Source: CAYQOX01 sp964419335 (GTDB taxonomy: Bacteria; Hinthialibacterota; Hinthialibacteria; Hinthialibacterales; Hinthialibacteraceae). Taken from it: a stretch of 64,000 nt of DNA. The position numbers were made by a program, and so were the translations under genes. How positions within the stretch are numbered: position 1 is the stretch's first letter; each line of letters begins with the position of its first letter. Shown here one piece after another: positions 18,154 to 26,394 of this stretch. The notes beneath the pieces are model-generated. The model was not told where the DNA came from. It did not search any database and saw only the letters and a list, made by a program, of their open reading frames with translations. The DNA lies in the NCBI GenBank assembly GCA_964419335.1, contig CAYQOX010000014.1, forward strand, positions 1 to 64,000, given 5' to 3'.

Positions 18154-18182
18154 AGGGGGATATTCTTGTCCCCCTCTTTTAT
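18154..18182 (+). terminator. Rho-independent terminator after the serine-hydrolase pseudogene
   Basis: AGGGGGA/TCCCCCT arms with an 8-nt loop are followed by CTTTTATC on the plus strand. It would end the lyase transcript after the pseudogene and also lies just past the convergent sulfatase stop. Confidence 0.8.
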
Positions 18183-18197
18183 CTGATTATTTTCTGA

Positions 18198-19541
18198 TTA
18201 TTTCGTAATTAATTCACCATGGGAAAGTACATCCTTCTCCCAGGCAGACAAAGCATTCATCATTCCTTTCATACGCTCTTTATATTCATCCGCCACATTT
18301 TTTGATTCTTCAAGATCATGAGCCAGATTAAAAAGTTTTGGAGTGCCATTATCCACTAGTAATTTCCAATTTCCGCGCCGCATACACTTCTGCTTCCGGT
18401 AGCGCCAAAATAAATCACGCGAATCGAGCGAGCCGTTATCAAACAAGACCGGCGATAGATCTTTCCCATCGAGTTGATTTTCCTCAGGCAACTTAGCATT
18501 CGCCAAAGCCGCCATCGTTGGAAACAAATCCATAGTCAATACCGTCTCCGGTGTTTTCGTACCGGCCTCGATCTTTCCTGGCCAATAAGCAATCGCAGGA
18601 ACTCGATGCCCTCCTTCCCACAACGAGCTTTTATCCCCACGCAATCGACCGTTGTTTCCTAGTTGAGGCACAGCTCCATTATCGGAGCAGAAAAATACAA
18701 AGGTATCTTCTTCCAATCCAAGTTCCTCTAACGTCTCGATCACCCGTCCTACGCTATCATCCATCGCTTCGACCATTTCCTTATAAGCATTGTGTTTGTC
18801 TTCACGGGTTCCATGCGCAGGAAAATCCTCTCCCGGGAAACGATCCGGCTTATCCTCACGGCCTTGGTAAGGCCAATGCGGCGCTTCATGAGCGAGATAA
18901 ACGCAGAAGGGTTTCTCTCTATTTTCACGCATAAATTGTACGGCATGATCCGTAATCAAATCGGTAACATACCCTTCTTCTTCAACCTTCTCTACATTAT
19001 GCCACCAATCGGGAATCCCTGCGTTGTCCACGTGCGAATGATAATCAATATTTCCGCTGACATAACCACGAAACACATCAAATCCTTGTTGCACGGGATT
19101 AAATTCCTTCTTATAACCCAAATGCCATTTTCCGAAGATACCCGTCGCATAACCAGCCTCTTTCAACACTTCCGCAAATGTAATTTCCTTTTGCGGCATT
19201 CCCACCTCACGCGTCTCTCCACGGACATAAATAACGCCTTCCAATCCGCTACGCTGTTGATAACGCCCAGTAAGCAATGCTGCCCGTGTTGGTGTACAAA
19301 CAGAGCCATTAGAATGAAAATCAGTAAACTTCAAGCCTCCTTGAGACAACGAATCGATGTGTGGAGTTTGATAATCCTCATTCCCGTAACAACCAAGATC
19401 CCCATACCCCAAATCATCCGCCATGATAATCACCAAATTGGGTTTCCGTTTCTTTTCACTCCAACCTCCGGGACACACCGCCGTAGAAAGTAAACTTGTT
19501 CCTACTAATTTATGAAATTGACGACGTGTAATTTGCGTCAT
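18198..19541 (-). CDS. Tat-exported sulfatase (arylsulfatase A-like)
   Basis: A 447-residue sulfatase with a Tat-like leader (TRRQFHKLVG, residues 5-14). The metal-binding start is IIMADDLGYGDLG (residues 38-50), the formylglycine site is Cys82 in CTPTR followed by ALLTGRYQQR, and GIFGKWHLGY and CSDNGA supply further active-site residues. The length and the order of motifs are those of the arylsulfatase A-type S1 subfamilies. The Thr in place of the commoner Ser in CxPSR is compatible with conversion to formylglycine. It lies divergent from another sulfatase gene with a roughly 140-nt shared upstream region, so the two may be co-regulated. The substrate is unknown. Confidence 0.92.
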   Translation of the reverse strand: MTQITRRQFHKLVGTSLLSTAVCPGGWSEKKRKPNLVIIMADDLGYGDLGCYGNEDYQTPHIDSLSQGGLKFTDFHSNGSVCTPTRAALLTGRYQQRSGLEGVIYVRGETREVGMPQKEITFAEVLKEAGYATGIFGKWHLGYKKEFNPVQQGFDVFRGYVSGNIDYHSHVDNAGIPDWWHNVEKVEEEGYVTDLITDHAVQFMRENREKPFCVYLAHEAPHWPYQGREDKPDRFPGEDFPAHGTREDKHNAYKEMVEAMDDSVGRVIETLEELGLEEDTFVFFCSDNGAVPQLGNNGRLRGDKSSLWEGGHRVPAIAYWPGKIEAGTKTPETVLTMDLFPTMAALANAKLPEENQLDGKDLSPVLFDNGSLDSRDLFWRYRKQKCMRRGNWKLLVDNGTPKLFNLAHDLEESKNVADEYKERMKGMMNALSAWEKDVLSHGELITK

Positions 19542-19679
19542 AATATTCCTCCTCTTCGAATTTCATACGATCGACCTTGATCCTATCATACTATACGGTT
19601 TGATTGAATATCATTAATTTAACATTGCATTGAGTAAATATCTATGAAATACTAATGAAAATGAATTGAGGTGAATCTC

Positions 19680-21161
19680 ATGAAGAAAAAATGGAATCGA
19701 AGAAATTTTTTAGGAACGCTTGGGGCAGGAATGGCAGCCTCCTTCTTTTCCACCCAAGCTTTGGCCAAAGAAAAGCCTAATTTTATCTTCATCTTCGCTG
19801 ATGATCTTGGGTATGGCGAAATTTCTGGGTTCGGCTATAAGAAATCTCCCTTCGAAACCCCCCACTTGGAACGGATGGCCAGTGAAGGCGCAAAACTCAC
19901 TCACGTCTATGTTCCCGTTCCCTATTGCGCTCCATCCCGCGCCAGTCTCCTCACCGGCCGCTATCCCTTCCGCAACGGGGTAGTACATAACCCCGCACCG
20001 GATGCGGGCATCCATGATGTGGGTCTCCCTCCAGAGGAAATAACCATCCCTGAAGCGTTGAAGAAAGCGGGCTATGTCAGCAGCTGCATAGGCAAATGGC
20101 ACTTAGGACATAAGGATCAATATCTTCCCCGCCGTCAAGGATTCGACGAATACTACGGGATCCTCTACTCGAACGATATGCGCCCCGTGCAGTTGGTCGA
20201 AAATGAACATGTCGCCGAATACCCCGTCATTCAAGCGAATCTCACCAAAAAGTATACCCAACGGGCGCTCGAATTCATCGAACGCAGTCACCAAAACAAC
20301 CAGCCTTTCTTCCTCTACCTCCCCCATGCCATGCCCCACAAGCCTCTTGCGGCTTCGGAAGAATTTTACACACCCGAGACTCCCGATGACCTTTATGCCG
20401 ATGTCATTCGTGAATTGGATTGGTCAGTTGGCCAAGTGCTCAAAAAAGTAAAAGATTTAGGCATCGATGAAAATACCTTAATCATTTTCACCTCCGACAA
20501 TGGGCCTTGGTATGGAGGAAGTACCGGCGGTCTACGCGGGATGAAAGCCAGAACTTGGGATGGCGGCCATCGCGTTCCTTTCATTGCTCGCTGGCCAGGC
20601 AAAATTCCCAAGGGCATCACCAACTCCTCGGTGGCGGGAAGCATCGATATCTTCCCAACCTTCCTAAAACTCGCCGGGGTTGATCTTCCAAACGATCGAA
20701 CCATCGATGGGAGAGACCTCATGCCGCTTTTAACCCATTCCGAGGCTTCTAGTCAGCATGAAGCCGTCTATGGCATGCGAGGCACCAACCTCGCCTTCGT
20801 TCGCAGCGGTCCCTGGAAACTTCACATCCAAAATCCCGGCGGCATCCCTAATCGCGGTGATGATTGGGTCGATCCTCGCGGACCCGATGGGGTGACCCTC
20901 ATCGCCCAGTATGAACAAGCCCGACCAAGCAACTATCCCGGGGTTATGGGGGGTGTAGATCCCAAATCCATGATGCTCTTCAACCTTGAAGAAGATCCTT
21001 CCGAACAGCATGATCTGAGTGAAGAACATCCCGATGTCTTGGCTCGCTTAAAACAATACGCCGAATCAATTCAAAAGCAAATTCCCGAATTTCCCCGCCC
21101 CAGTCGCTATGATTCTATGCGAAGACTCTCCGGAGGAACGATGGATTTTTGGAAAGATTAA
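19680..21161 (+). CDS. Tat-exported sulfatase (arylsulfatase A-like)
   Basis: A 493-residue sulfatase. The start at 19680 is chosen because GAGGTGA lies 5 nt upstream; a GTG three codons earlier would overlap it. The N-terminus has a Tat leader (NRRNFLGTLGAGMAAS). The metal site begins with FIFADDLGYG (to residue 46), the formylglycine site is Cys83 in CAPSRASLLTGRYPFR, and GKWHLGH and FTSDNGPW complete the active-site set. This is the canonical CxPSR form. It shares an upstream region with the divergent sulfatase at 18198-19541; the two proteins differ clearly in the insert regions, so they probably have different substrates. A bidirectional hairpin follows the gene. Confidence 0.93.
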   Translation: MKKKWNRRNFLGTLGAGMAASFFSTQALAKEKPNFIFIFADDLGYGEISGFGYKKSPFETPHLERMASEGAKLTHVYVPVPYCAPSRASLLTGRYPFRNGVVHNPAPDAGIHDVGLPPEEITIPEALKKAGYVSSCIGKWHLGHKDQYLPRRQGFDEYYGILYSNDMRPVQLVENEHVAEYPVIQANLTKKYTQRALEFIERSHQNNQPFFLYLPHAMPHKPLAASEEFYTPETPDDLYADVIRELDWSVGQVLKKVKDLGIDENTLIIFTSDNGPWYGGSTGGLRGMKARTWDGGHRVPFIARWPGKIPKGITNSSVAGSIDIFPTFLKLAGVDLPNDRTIDGRDLMPLLTHSEASSQHEAVYGMRGTNLAFVRSGPWKLHIQNPGGIPNRGDDWVDPRGPDGVTLIAQYEQARPSNYPGVMGGVDPKSMMLFNLEEDPSEQHDLSEEHPDVLARLKQYAESIQKQIPEFPRPSRYDSMRRLSGGTMDFWKD

Positions 21162-21192
21162 TATAATTAACACAATCACATTCGTCAGTAAT

Positions 21193-21225
21193 AGCGGGAG
21201 GCCTATCGATTTTTTGCCTCCCGCT
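21193..21225. terminator. Bidirectional terminator between sulfatase and ABC1-kinase genes
   Basis: A perfect 10-bp stem AGCGGGAGGC/GCCTCCCGCT with a 13-nt loop sits between the convergent genes. T-runs are weak on both sides. Confidence 0.75.
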
Positions 21226-21272
21226 TCTACAAAAGCAGCATTGACGTAGGACATGAAAGTCCTTTTTTTACC

Positions 21273-22943
21273 TCACCGGTGCCGCCATATCGAATACAAC
21301 ACCCATACCCCACCGACAAACGCACACATTCCAAAAATATGAAATAAAGGAAATCCTAAAATGGTCGGTCCTCGCTCCGAAGCCACCACCACCGAGGTCC
21401 CCACGATCAATGCCGCGGTAACAAAACTAGCAGACAAACGACTCGAGGCGCGATCCAACCGATCCGTAAGCTCTTTCAAATAAAGAATCTCGATCTGAGC
21501 TCGCAGCGATCCCTCCTTCATCGCTTTCAGCAAACGTCGCACATCCTTGGGCAGCCCCGTCGCCAGATCAAAAATCTCACCGATAAGCCCTTGCATCCTC
21601 TTAGCAATCGCTTTAGGCGAATAGCGCTCAATCAATGCTTTTTGCAATATGGGCTTCGCCTCATGAGCCAAATCAAAATCGGGATCAAGCTGCCGCCCAA
21701 AGCCCTCTAACGTCACAAACACTTTCAACATCATCGCTAAATCCGGCGGCAGCGTCAGCTTATATTTATGCAGCAAACGGGTAATATCCGAAAATAAATT
21801 GGCTATATCAATGCGCTGTAAATTCGCCCCATGATACTTATCCAACGTAATTTCCACTTCATAGGTCAACTTTTCCGCATCCACATGCTGCGCATCCGAC
21901 CACTCAATAATCAATTCTACCGCGGTCTCCGCATCCCGATTTACCAGTCCAAACAAGAGATCCACCACTTGATGCCGCCGCTTCTCCGGCATTCGCCCTA
22001 CCATCCCCCAATCGATAAAGGCGATCCGATTATTGGGCAAAAAGATGATATTTCCCGGATGTGGATCCGCATGAAACAATCCATCCTCAATGATCATCTT
22101 AATCACAATCGCTGAACCGTGACGCGCGATGTATTTCCGATCCATCTGCGCGCGATCGACAGCCTCGAGATCATAACCGGGAATCCCTTCAATCAATTCT
22201 TGCACATTAAGACGTTCTGTCGTCCACTGCCAATAAACCTTAGGGATCACCACCACATCGTTTCCCCGAATGTTTTCTGCCACCCGTTCTGCGTTGCGGC
22301 ACTCAATCGCTAAATCCAGCTCATGGCGTATCGCGGTCGTAAATTGATGCATCAATTCCACCGGGCGGTAGATTCGCAACTCATTGCTATTCTTCTCGGC
22401 CATTTCGGCCACATAAGTTAGCAGCCGCAAATCGGATTCCACCTTGGGTCGTATCCCTGGGCGGCGCACTTTTAAAACCACCGGCGTCCCATCCACCAAC
22501 TTGGCACGATGCACCTGAGCAATCGAAGCCGAACCAATCGGCTCCGTCTCCAGCTCAACAAAAATATCTTCCGGCGCCGCCCCTAAATCTTCTTCCATCT
22601 GGGGACGTAGCTCCTCGAAAGAAACCGGCGGTGCATGGTTCTGCAGTTTTTCGAGTTCGCGAATCCACTCCGGCTTAAACATATCCACCCGGCTGGCCAT
22701 AATTTGCCCCAACTTCACAAACGTTGGTCCCAAACTCTCGAGGGCTTTACGAAACCGTTCCGGCGGGGTGAGATTCCAATATTCCTCCGCTTGCTTCCAT
22801 TCCAGCACTTTCCCCGCTTTTTGCAAATATTTCCCCAAATCCAGCCGGTGAACCAGATCGCCAAACCCGAACTGAATAAAAACCGAGGCGATTTCATACA
22901 ATCGCCCCAGATCGTGCACAATACGCCTTGAATCCCATCTCAT
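21273..22943 (-). CDS. ABC1/UbiB/AarF-family atypical kinase
   Basis: A 556-residue protein of the ABC1 (UbiB, ADCK) family. The family-specific KxGQ motif is in TFVKLGQIMASR, the Ala-rich loop in SIAQVHRAKL, the catalytic and metal-binding segments in FHADPHPGN and FIDWGMVG. Two hydrophobic segments at the very C-terminus (from about 505) would anchor it in the inner membrane, as in UbiB. Such proteins support ubiquinone or other isoprenoid lipid metabolism through ATPase activity; direct substrates are rarely known. The preceding gene (22988-23656) encodes an amphipathic helical protein 44 nt away on the same strand, so the two are probably co-transcribed. No quinone-synthesis gene is in the window. 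Confidence 0.9.
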   Translation of the reverse strand: MRWDSRRIVHDLGRLYEIASVFIQFGFGDLVHRLDLGKYLQKAGKVLEWKQAEEYWNLTPPERFRKALESLGPTFVKLGQIMASRVDMFKPEWIRELEKLQNHAPPVSFEELRPQMEEDLGAAPEDIFVELETEPIGSASIAQVHRAKLVDGTPVVLKVRRPGIRPKVESDLRLLTYVAEMAEKNSNELRIYRPVELMHQFTTAIRHELDLAIECRNAERVAENIRGNDVVVIPKVYWQWTTERLNVQELIEGIPGYDLEAVDRAQMDRKYIARHGSAIVIKMIIEDGLFHADPHPGNIIFLPNNRIAFIDWGMVGRMPEKRRHQVVDLLFGLVNRDAETAVELIIEWSDAQHVDAEKLTYEVEITLDKYHGANLQRIDIANLFSDITRLLHKYKLTLPPDLAMMLKVFVTLEGFGRQLDPDFDLAHEAKPILQKALIERYSPKAIAKRMQGLIGEIFDLATGLPKDVRRLLKAMKEGSLRAQIEILYLKELTDRLDRASSRLSASFVTAALIVGTSVVVASERGPTILGFPLFHIFGMCAFVGGVWVLYSIWRHR

Positions 22944-22987
22944 ACCTAAACTGACCGGCTCTTTCTATCCCTGATGATCAAATCCAT

Positions 22988-23656
22988 TTATTCGTTTTTA
23001 TCTTTCCGGAAAGTATCGAGCAAACTCGCTACAAAACCGCTCGCCACATCGCTCACTTGGGCACCCGTCTTCTTCACGCTTTGCACCCCTTTATCCACCT
23101 GCCGCATTCCTTCTCGCCGCAGTTGATCCCCTAAATCAGCCAAACTACGATTTACCTGTTCTCCCACGCGGGTTCCCGTCGTTTTGGCATGTTCCACTAA
23201 ATGGGCGAACATCTCCCGCAATTGCTGACTCGCGCTTCGTACCAATTGATCCAGGGTTTCGATAAACATCTCTTCCAACGCTTTCAACTCCTCTTCGGCT
23301 TTAGCAAGATCATTTTGACTAAAATGATCAAACCGGCTTTTTACTTCTTGCAAAGCCAATTTCGAAGCCAACGCGGTCGCCGCCAGCGCTTCATCTACCC
23401 CTTGGATCGCCTCATTCATCGCATGTTTAATTTTATGCTCCTCCTGCGACCTCTCTTCCGCCCCTTTACGCACACCTTGTAGCACCGAATCTATCACCTG
23501 GCGAATACGTTCTGTTTCCAAACGTCCTTCACGAAGCGCATTCATGACCATCGTCCGGATCGTCTCACGAAGATCGCCTCCCTCCCGGGCTGCTTGCTCT
23601 GCTTTCTCATGCAGTTCTTCATAACCAATTTGTTTTTGTTCTTGTTCTTGATTCAA
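22988..23656 (-). CDS. Phasin-like helical protein (possibly DUF6781)
   Basis: About 222 residues, almost entirely charged alpha-helix (EELHEKAEQAAREGG; repeated Ala, Glu, Lys and Arg), without signal peptide or membrane segment. A TTG start at 23656 is preferred because GAGGTGA lies 5 nt upstream; an ATG at 23689 would add 11 residues overlapping that motif. The pattern of amphipathic helices resembles phasins and the family I know as DUF6781, whose function is unknown. It is the first gene of an apparent two-gene unit with an ABC1-family kinase, which suggests a membrane- or lipid-related role. That is inference from context only. Confidence 0.65.
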   Translation of the reverse strand: MNQEQEQKQIGYEELHEKAEQAAREGGDLRETIRTMVMNALREGRLETERIRQVIDSVLQGVRKGAEERSQEEHKIKHAMNEAIQGVDEALAATALASKLALQEVKSRFDHFSQNDLAKAEEELKALEEMFIETLDQLVRSASQQLREMFAHLVEHAKTTGTRVGEQVNRSLADLGDQLRREGMRQVDKGVQSVKKTGAQVSDVASGFVASLLDTFRKDKNE

Positions 23657-24096
23657 TGAAATCACCTCTTTTCTCGTAATCTTACACACCGCTTACAGTA
23701 TAGCACCCATATATAATTTTAGTTTATTCCTAAAGTGAATATTTGATACATCATCCCTATCCACTCCACCCCATCCCTCCATGCCCTTATCCTGCTCATC
23801 CTGATTCAGACAAAGTACATCCCCCCACTTCCTCCCCATCTGCAAATTTAACAAACTCTCCTTATATTCTCCCCCTTAAAACGAGTCAAAATGGCGCAAA
23901 TTAATCTTTTCTCCCAAAATTCCTAATGATTTATTATTATCCCCAAAATAAATAAATCATTTTCTTTCAAACACTTAAAAACAATTTCCTTTTCATTAAT
24001 TTAAATTGGTATGATGATTGATAGTGAACAAAAATGCAGTTGAAATTATTTGAAGTAAACGATAATAAGAATCTTCTCTTTTGGAGGTAATAAATC
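23657..24096. other. Divergent intergenic region upstream of dnaK
   Basis: About 440 AT-rich nt. A periodic ATCCTG-type stretch lies at 23771-23813. An inverted repeat AATGATTTATT/AATAAATCATT occupies 23925-23935 and 23951-23961. TATGAT at 24010-24015 could be a -10 box for dnaK. No CIRCE element (TTAGCACTC-N9-GAGTGCTAA) is present, so HrcA control is not indicated. TTGGAGGT precedes the dnaK ATG. Confidence 0.45.
23771..23813. repeat. Short periodic ATCCTG-containing sequence
   Basis: The stretch contains CATCC, TTATCCTG, CTCATCCTG and ATTCAGACAAA in close succession, giving an 8-9 nt periodicity. From memory it resembles an intergenic repeat with the text ATCCTG-ATCCTGATTCAGAC that recurs in unrelated bacterial genomes. 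Function is unknown. Confidence 0.4.
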
Positions 24097-26013
24097 ATGG
24101 GAAAAGTCGTAGGAATTGACCTAGGCACAACCAACTCGGTCGTTGCCGTAGTCGAAGGCGGTAAACCTACCGTGATCACCAACGCCGAGGGAAATCGTAC
24201 CACCCCCTCTGTGGTCGCTTTTCAGGATGACGGCAAACGCTACGTAGGCCAGGTCGCCAAACGTCAAGCCGTTGTCAATACAGAAGGCACAGTTTATTCT
24301 GCCAAACGCTTTATTGGACGCCGTTATAACGAGGTTGATGAAGAAAGCAAAATTGTTTCCTATAAAGTCGTAAAGGGTGAGAATGACGCTGTCCGCTTCG
24401 ACGTCAAAGGCAAACAATACGCTCCTGAAGAAATTTCCGCCCAAGTTCTGCGCAAGTTGGCCGAAGATGCCAGCGCCTATCTGGGCGAAAAAGTGACCGA
24501 CGCCGTCATCACGGTGCCGGCTTACTTCAACGATTCGCAGCGCCAAGCCACCAAAGACGCAGGGAAAATTGCCGGCCTGAACGTCAAACGCATCATCAAC
24601 GAACCCACCGCCGCTGCCCTCGCCTATGGTCTGGATAAAAAGAAGGACGAAACCATCCTCGTCTTCGACCTGGGAGGCGGAACCTTCGACGTATCCATCC
24701 TCGATGTCGGCGAAGGCGTATGCGAAGTGCGCTCCACCTCAGGAGATACCCATCTGGGTGGTGATGACTTCGACAAATGCATCGTCGATTGGCTGTGCCA
24801 AGAATTTAAGAAAGATTACGGCATTGATCTCAAAAACGACAAGCAGGCTCTCCAACGCCTCTACGAAGCGGCCGAGAAAGCCAAATGCGAATTATCTTCG
24901 GTGATGGAAACCCAAATCAATCTGCCCTTTATCACCGCGGATAATACCGGACCCAAACACCTCAATTATCAATTAACCCGGGCCAAATTCGACGCCCTCA
25001 CCGAACACCTCGTTCAACGCTGCATGGATCCGGTCAAACGTGCACTCTCAGACGCCAACTTAACCGAAAACAATATCGATGAGGTCATCTTGGTCGGGGG
25101 CTCGACCCGAATTCCAGCAGTGCAAGAACTTGTGAAGAAGTTGACCGGCGGCAAATCACCCAACCAAAGCGTCAACCCCGACGAGGTGGTGGCGATTGGT
25201 GCTGCCCTGCAAGCCGGTGTGCTCGGCGGCGAAGTCAAGGATGTCTTATTACTCGATGTCACCCCGCTCTCCCTTGGTCTGGAAACCTTGGGCGGCGTAA
25301 TGACCAAACTCATCGAACGCAATACCACCATTCCTTGCAGCCGCTCCGAACTCTTCTCCACCGCCGAGGATAACCAAACCGCCGTGGATATTGTGGTCCT
25401 GCAAGGAGAGCGCGAAATCGCTCGTGAAAACCGACAGCTGGGACGCTTCCGCCTCGAAGGCATTCGACCGGCACCGCGTGGCGTTCCTCAAATCGAAGTC
25501 ACCTTCGATATCGACGCCAACGGCATCTTGAATGTTTCTGCCAAAGATAAAGAAACCGGCAAAGAACAAAAGATCACCATCAGCGGGTCCAGCAACTTGG
25601 ATCAAAGCGAAGTCGAACGTATGATCCACGACGCCGAAGAGAATGCAGCGAAAGACCGCGAACATCGTGATTACATCGAAGTTCGCAACCAAGCCGACTC
25701 GCTCGCCCATCAGGTGCAGCGTCAAATCAATGAACTGGGCGACAAAGCCCCAGTCGAAACCAAAGGCAAATGCGAACAACTTATCAACGACATTCAAGAA
25801 GCCGTAAAACAAGAGGCACCGAAAGAAAAACTGCAAAGCCTCATGGACGAATTGCAGCGTGAAGCGCAAGCCATCGGCCAGGCGGTCTATCAACAACAGG
25901 CCGCTTCCCAAACCGCTGACAGCGGACAACAAGCCTCCGGCGGTAGCGCCCAAGACGGCTCGCAGCAAGATAACGAAGATGTTATCGATGCTGAATACTC
26001 GAAATCAAACTAA
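24097..26013 (+). CDS. dnaK: Molecular chaperone DnaK (Hsp70)
   Basis: A 638-residue Hsp70 with all family signatures: GIDLGTTNSVVAV at the N-terminus (phosphate 1), FDLGGGTFDVSILD (phosphate 2), VILVGGSTRIPAVQ (adenosine site), then the linker DVLLLDVTPLSLG and the substrate-binding domain. The C-terminus is a Gln/Ser/Ala-rich tail ending in EDVIDAEY, the usual DnaK tail. It uses ATP to bind and release unfolded proteins in the cytoplasm with DnaJ and GrpE. GGAGGT is positioned 9 nt before the ATG. GrpE is not adjacent. A hairpin and a repeat copy separate it from the following DnaJ-class gene. Confidence 0.98.
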   Translation: MGKVVGIDLGTTNSVVAVVEGGKPTVITNAEGNRTTPSVVAFQDDGKRYVGQVAKRQAVVNTEGTVYSAKRFIGRRYNEVDEESKIVSYKVVKGENDAVRFDVKGKQYAPEEISAQVLRKLAEDASAYLGEKVTDAVITVPAYFNDSQRQATKDAGKIAGLNVKRIINEPTAAALAYGLDKKKDETILVFDLGGGTFDVSILDVGEGVCEVRSTSGDTHLGGDDFDKCIVDWLCQEFKKDYGIDLKNDKQALQRLYEAAEKAKCELSSVMETQINLPFITADNTGPKHLNYQLTRAKFDALTEHLVQRCMDPVKRALSDANLTENNIDEVILVGGSTRIPAVQELVKKLTGGKSPNQSVNPDEVVAIGAALQAGVLGGEVKDVLLLDVTPLSLGLETLGGVMTKLIERNTTIPCSRSELFSTAEDNQTAVDIVVLQGEREIARENRQLGRFRLEGIRPAPRGVPQIEVTFDIDANGILNVSAKDKETGKEQKITISGSSNLDQSEVERMIHDAEENAAKDREHRDYIEVRNQADSLAHQVQRQINELGDKAPVETKGKCEQLINDIQEAVKQEAPKEKLQSLMDELQREAQAIGQAVYQQQAASQTADSGQQASGGSAQDGSQQDNEDVIDAEYSKSN

Positions 26014-26024
26014 ACTTCTACGCA

Positions 26025-26053
26025 GGGACTGGCTTGCTTCCCGAGCCAGTCCC
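26025..26053 (+). terminator. Terminator-like hairpin after dnaK
   Basis: A perfect 10-bp stem GGGACTGGCT/AGCCAGTCCC with a 9-nt loop lies 11 nt after the dnaK stop, followed by CTCTTAAC. The T-run is poor, so it may act as a partial terminator or 3' stabiliser. Confidence 0.7.
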
Positions 26054-26090
26054 CTCTTAACAAAATTCTTTATTAAGAAGAAAAAATGTA

Positions 26091-26320
26091 GGGCATCCTG
26101 CATTTGAGTACTTTTTGATACATTGAAAAGAAAACAGAATATAATTCTAAAGTGAGAACCATGGTTATTTTCAATTTACATGAATCGAACCAAAACGCTG
26201 AAGGGGCTTGTGTGGAGCGGCTTTCGGAGCAAGCGGCCCTTAAGGCCGCGCGGAGACAAGCGGAACCCATCCCCAAGGCGTTTTCTCCCAAACAAAGTAC
26301 TCACTTTCGTGATGATCTAT
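26091..26320 (+). repeat. Interspersed MITE-like repeat, copy 4
   Basis: Full copy between dnaK and the DnaJ-class gene. GAGTACTTTTT starts at 26106 and the right end AAAGTACTC ends at 26302 (one base changed in its A-run). The left half between the end and the core differs more from copies 2 and 3 than the GC-rich core does. Orientation is the same as all other copies. Confidence 0.9.
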
Positions 26321-26394
26321 CTTTACTTTACCTCAATGTAAGTACGCACTTGTCGGATAAACCAAAAAATTGACGGTGAAAAAAAGGGGTGACG

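Noticed and set aside
23900..24096. CIRCE/HrcA control of dnaK
   Set aside because: The TTAGCACTC-N9-GAGTGCTAA element is absent; only an AT-rich inverted repeat is present.
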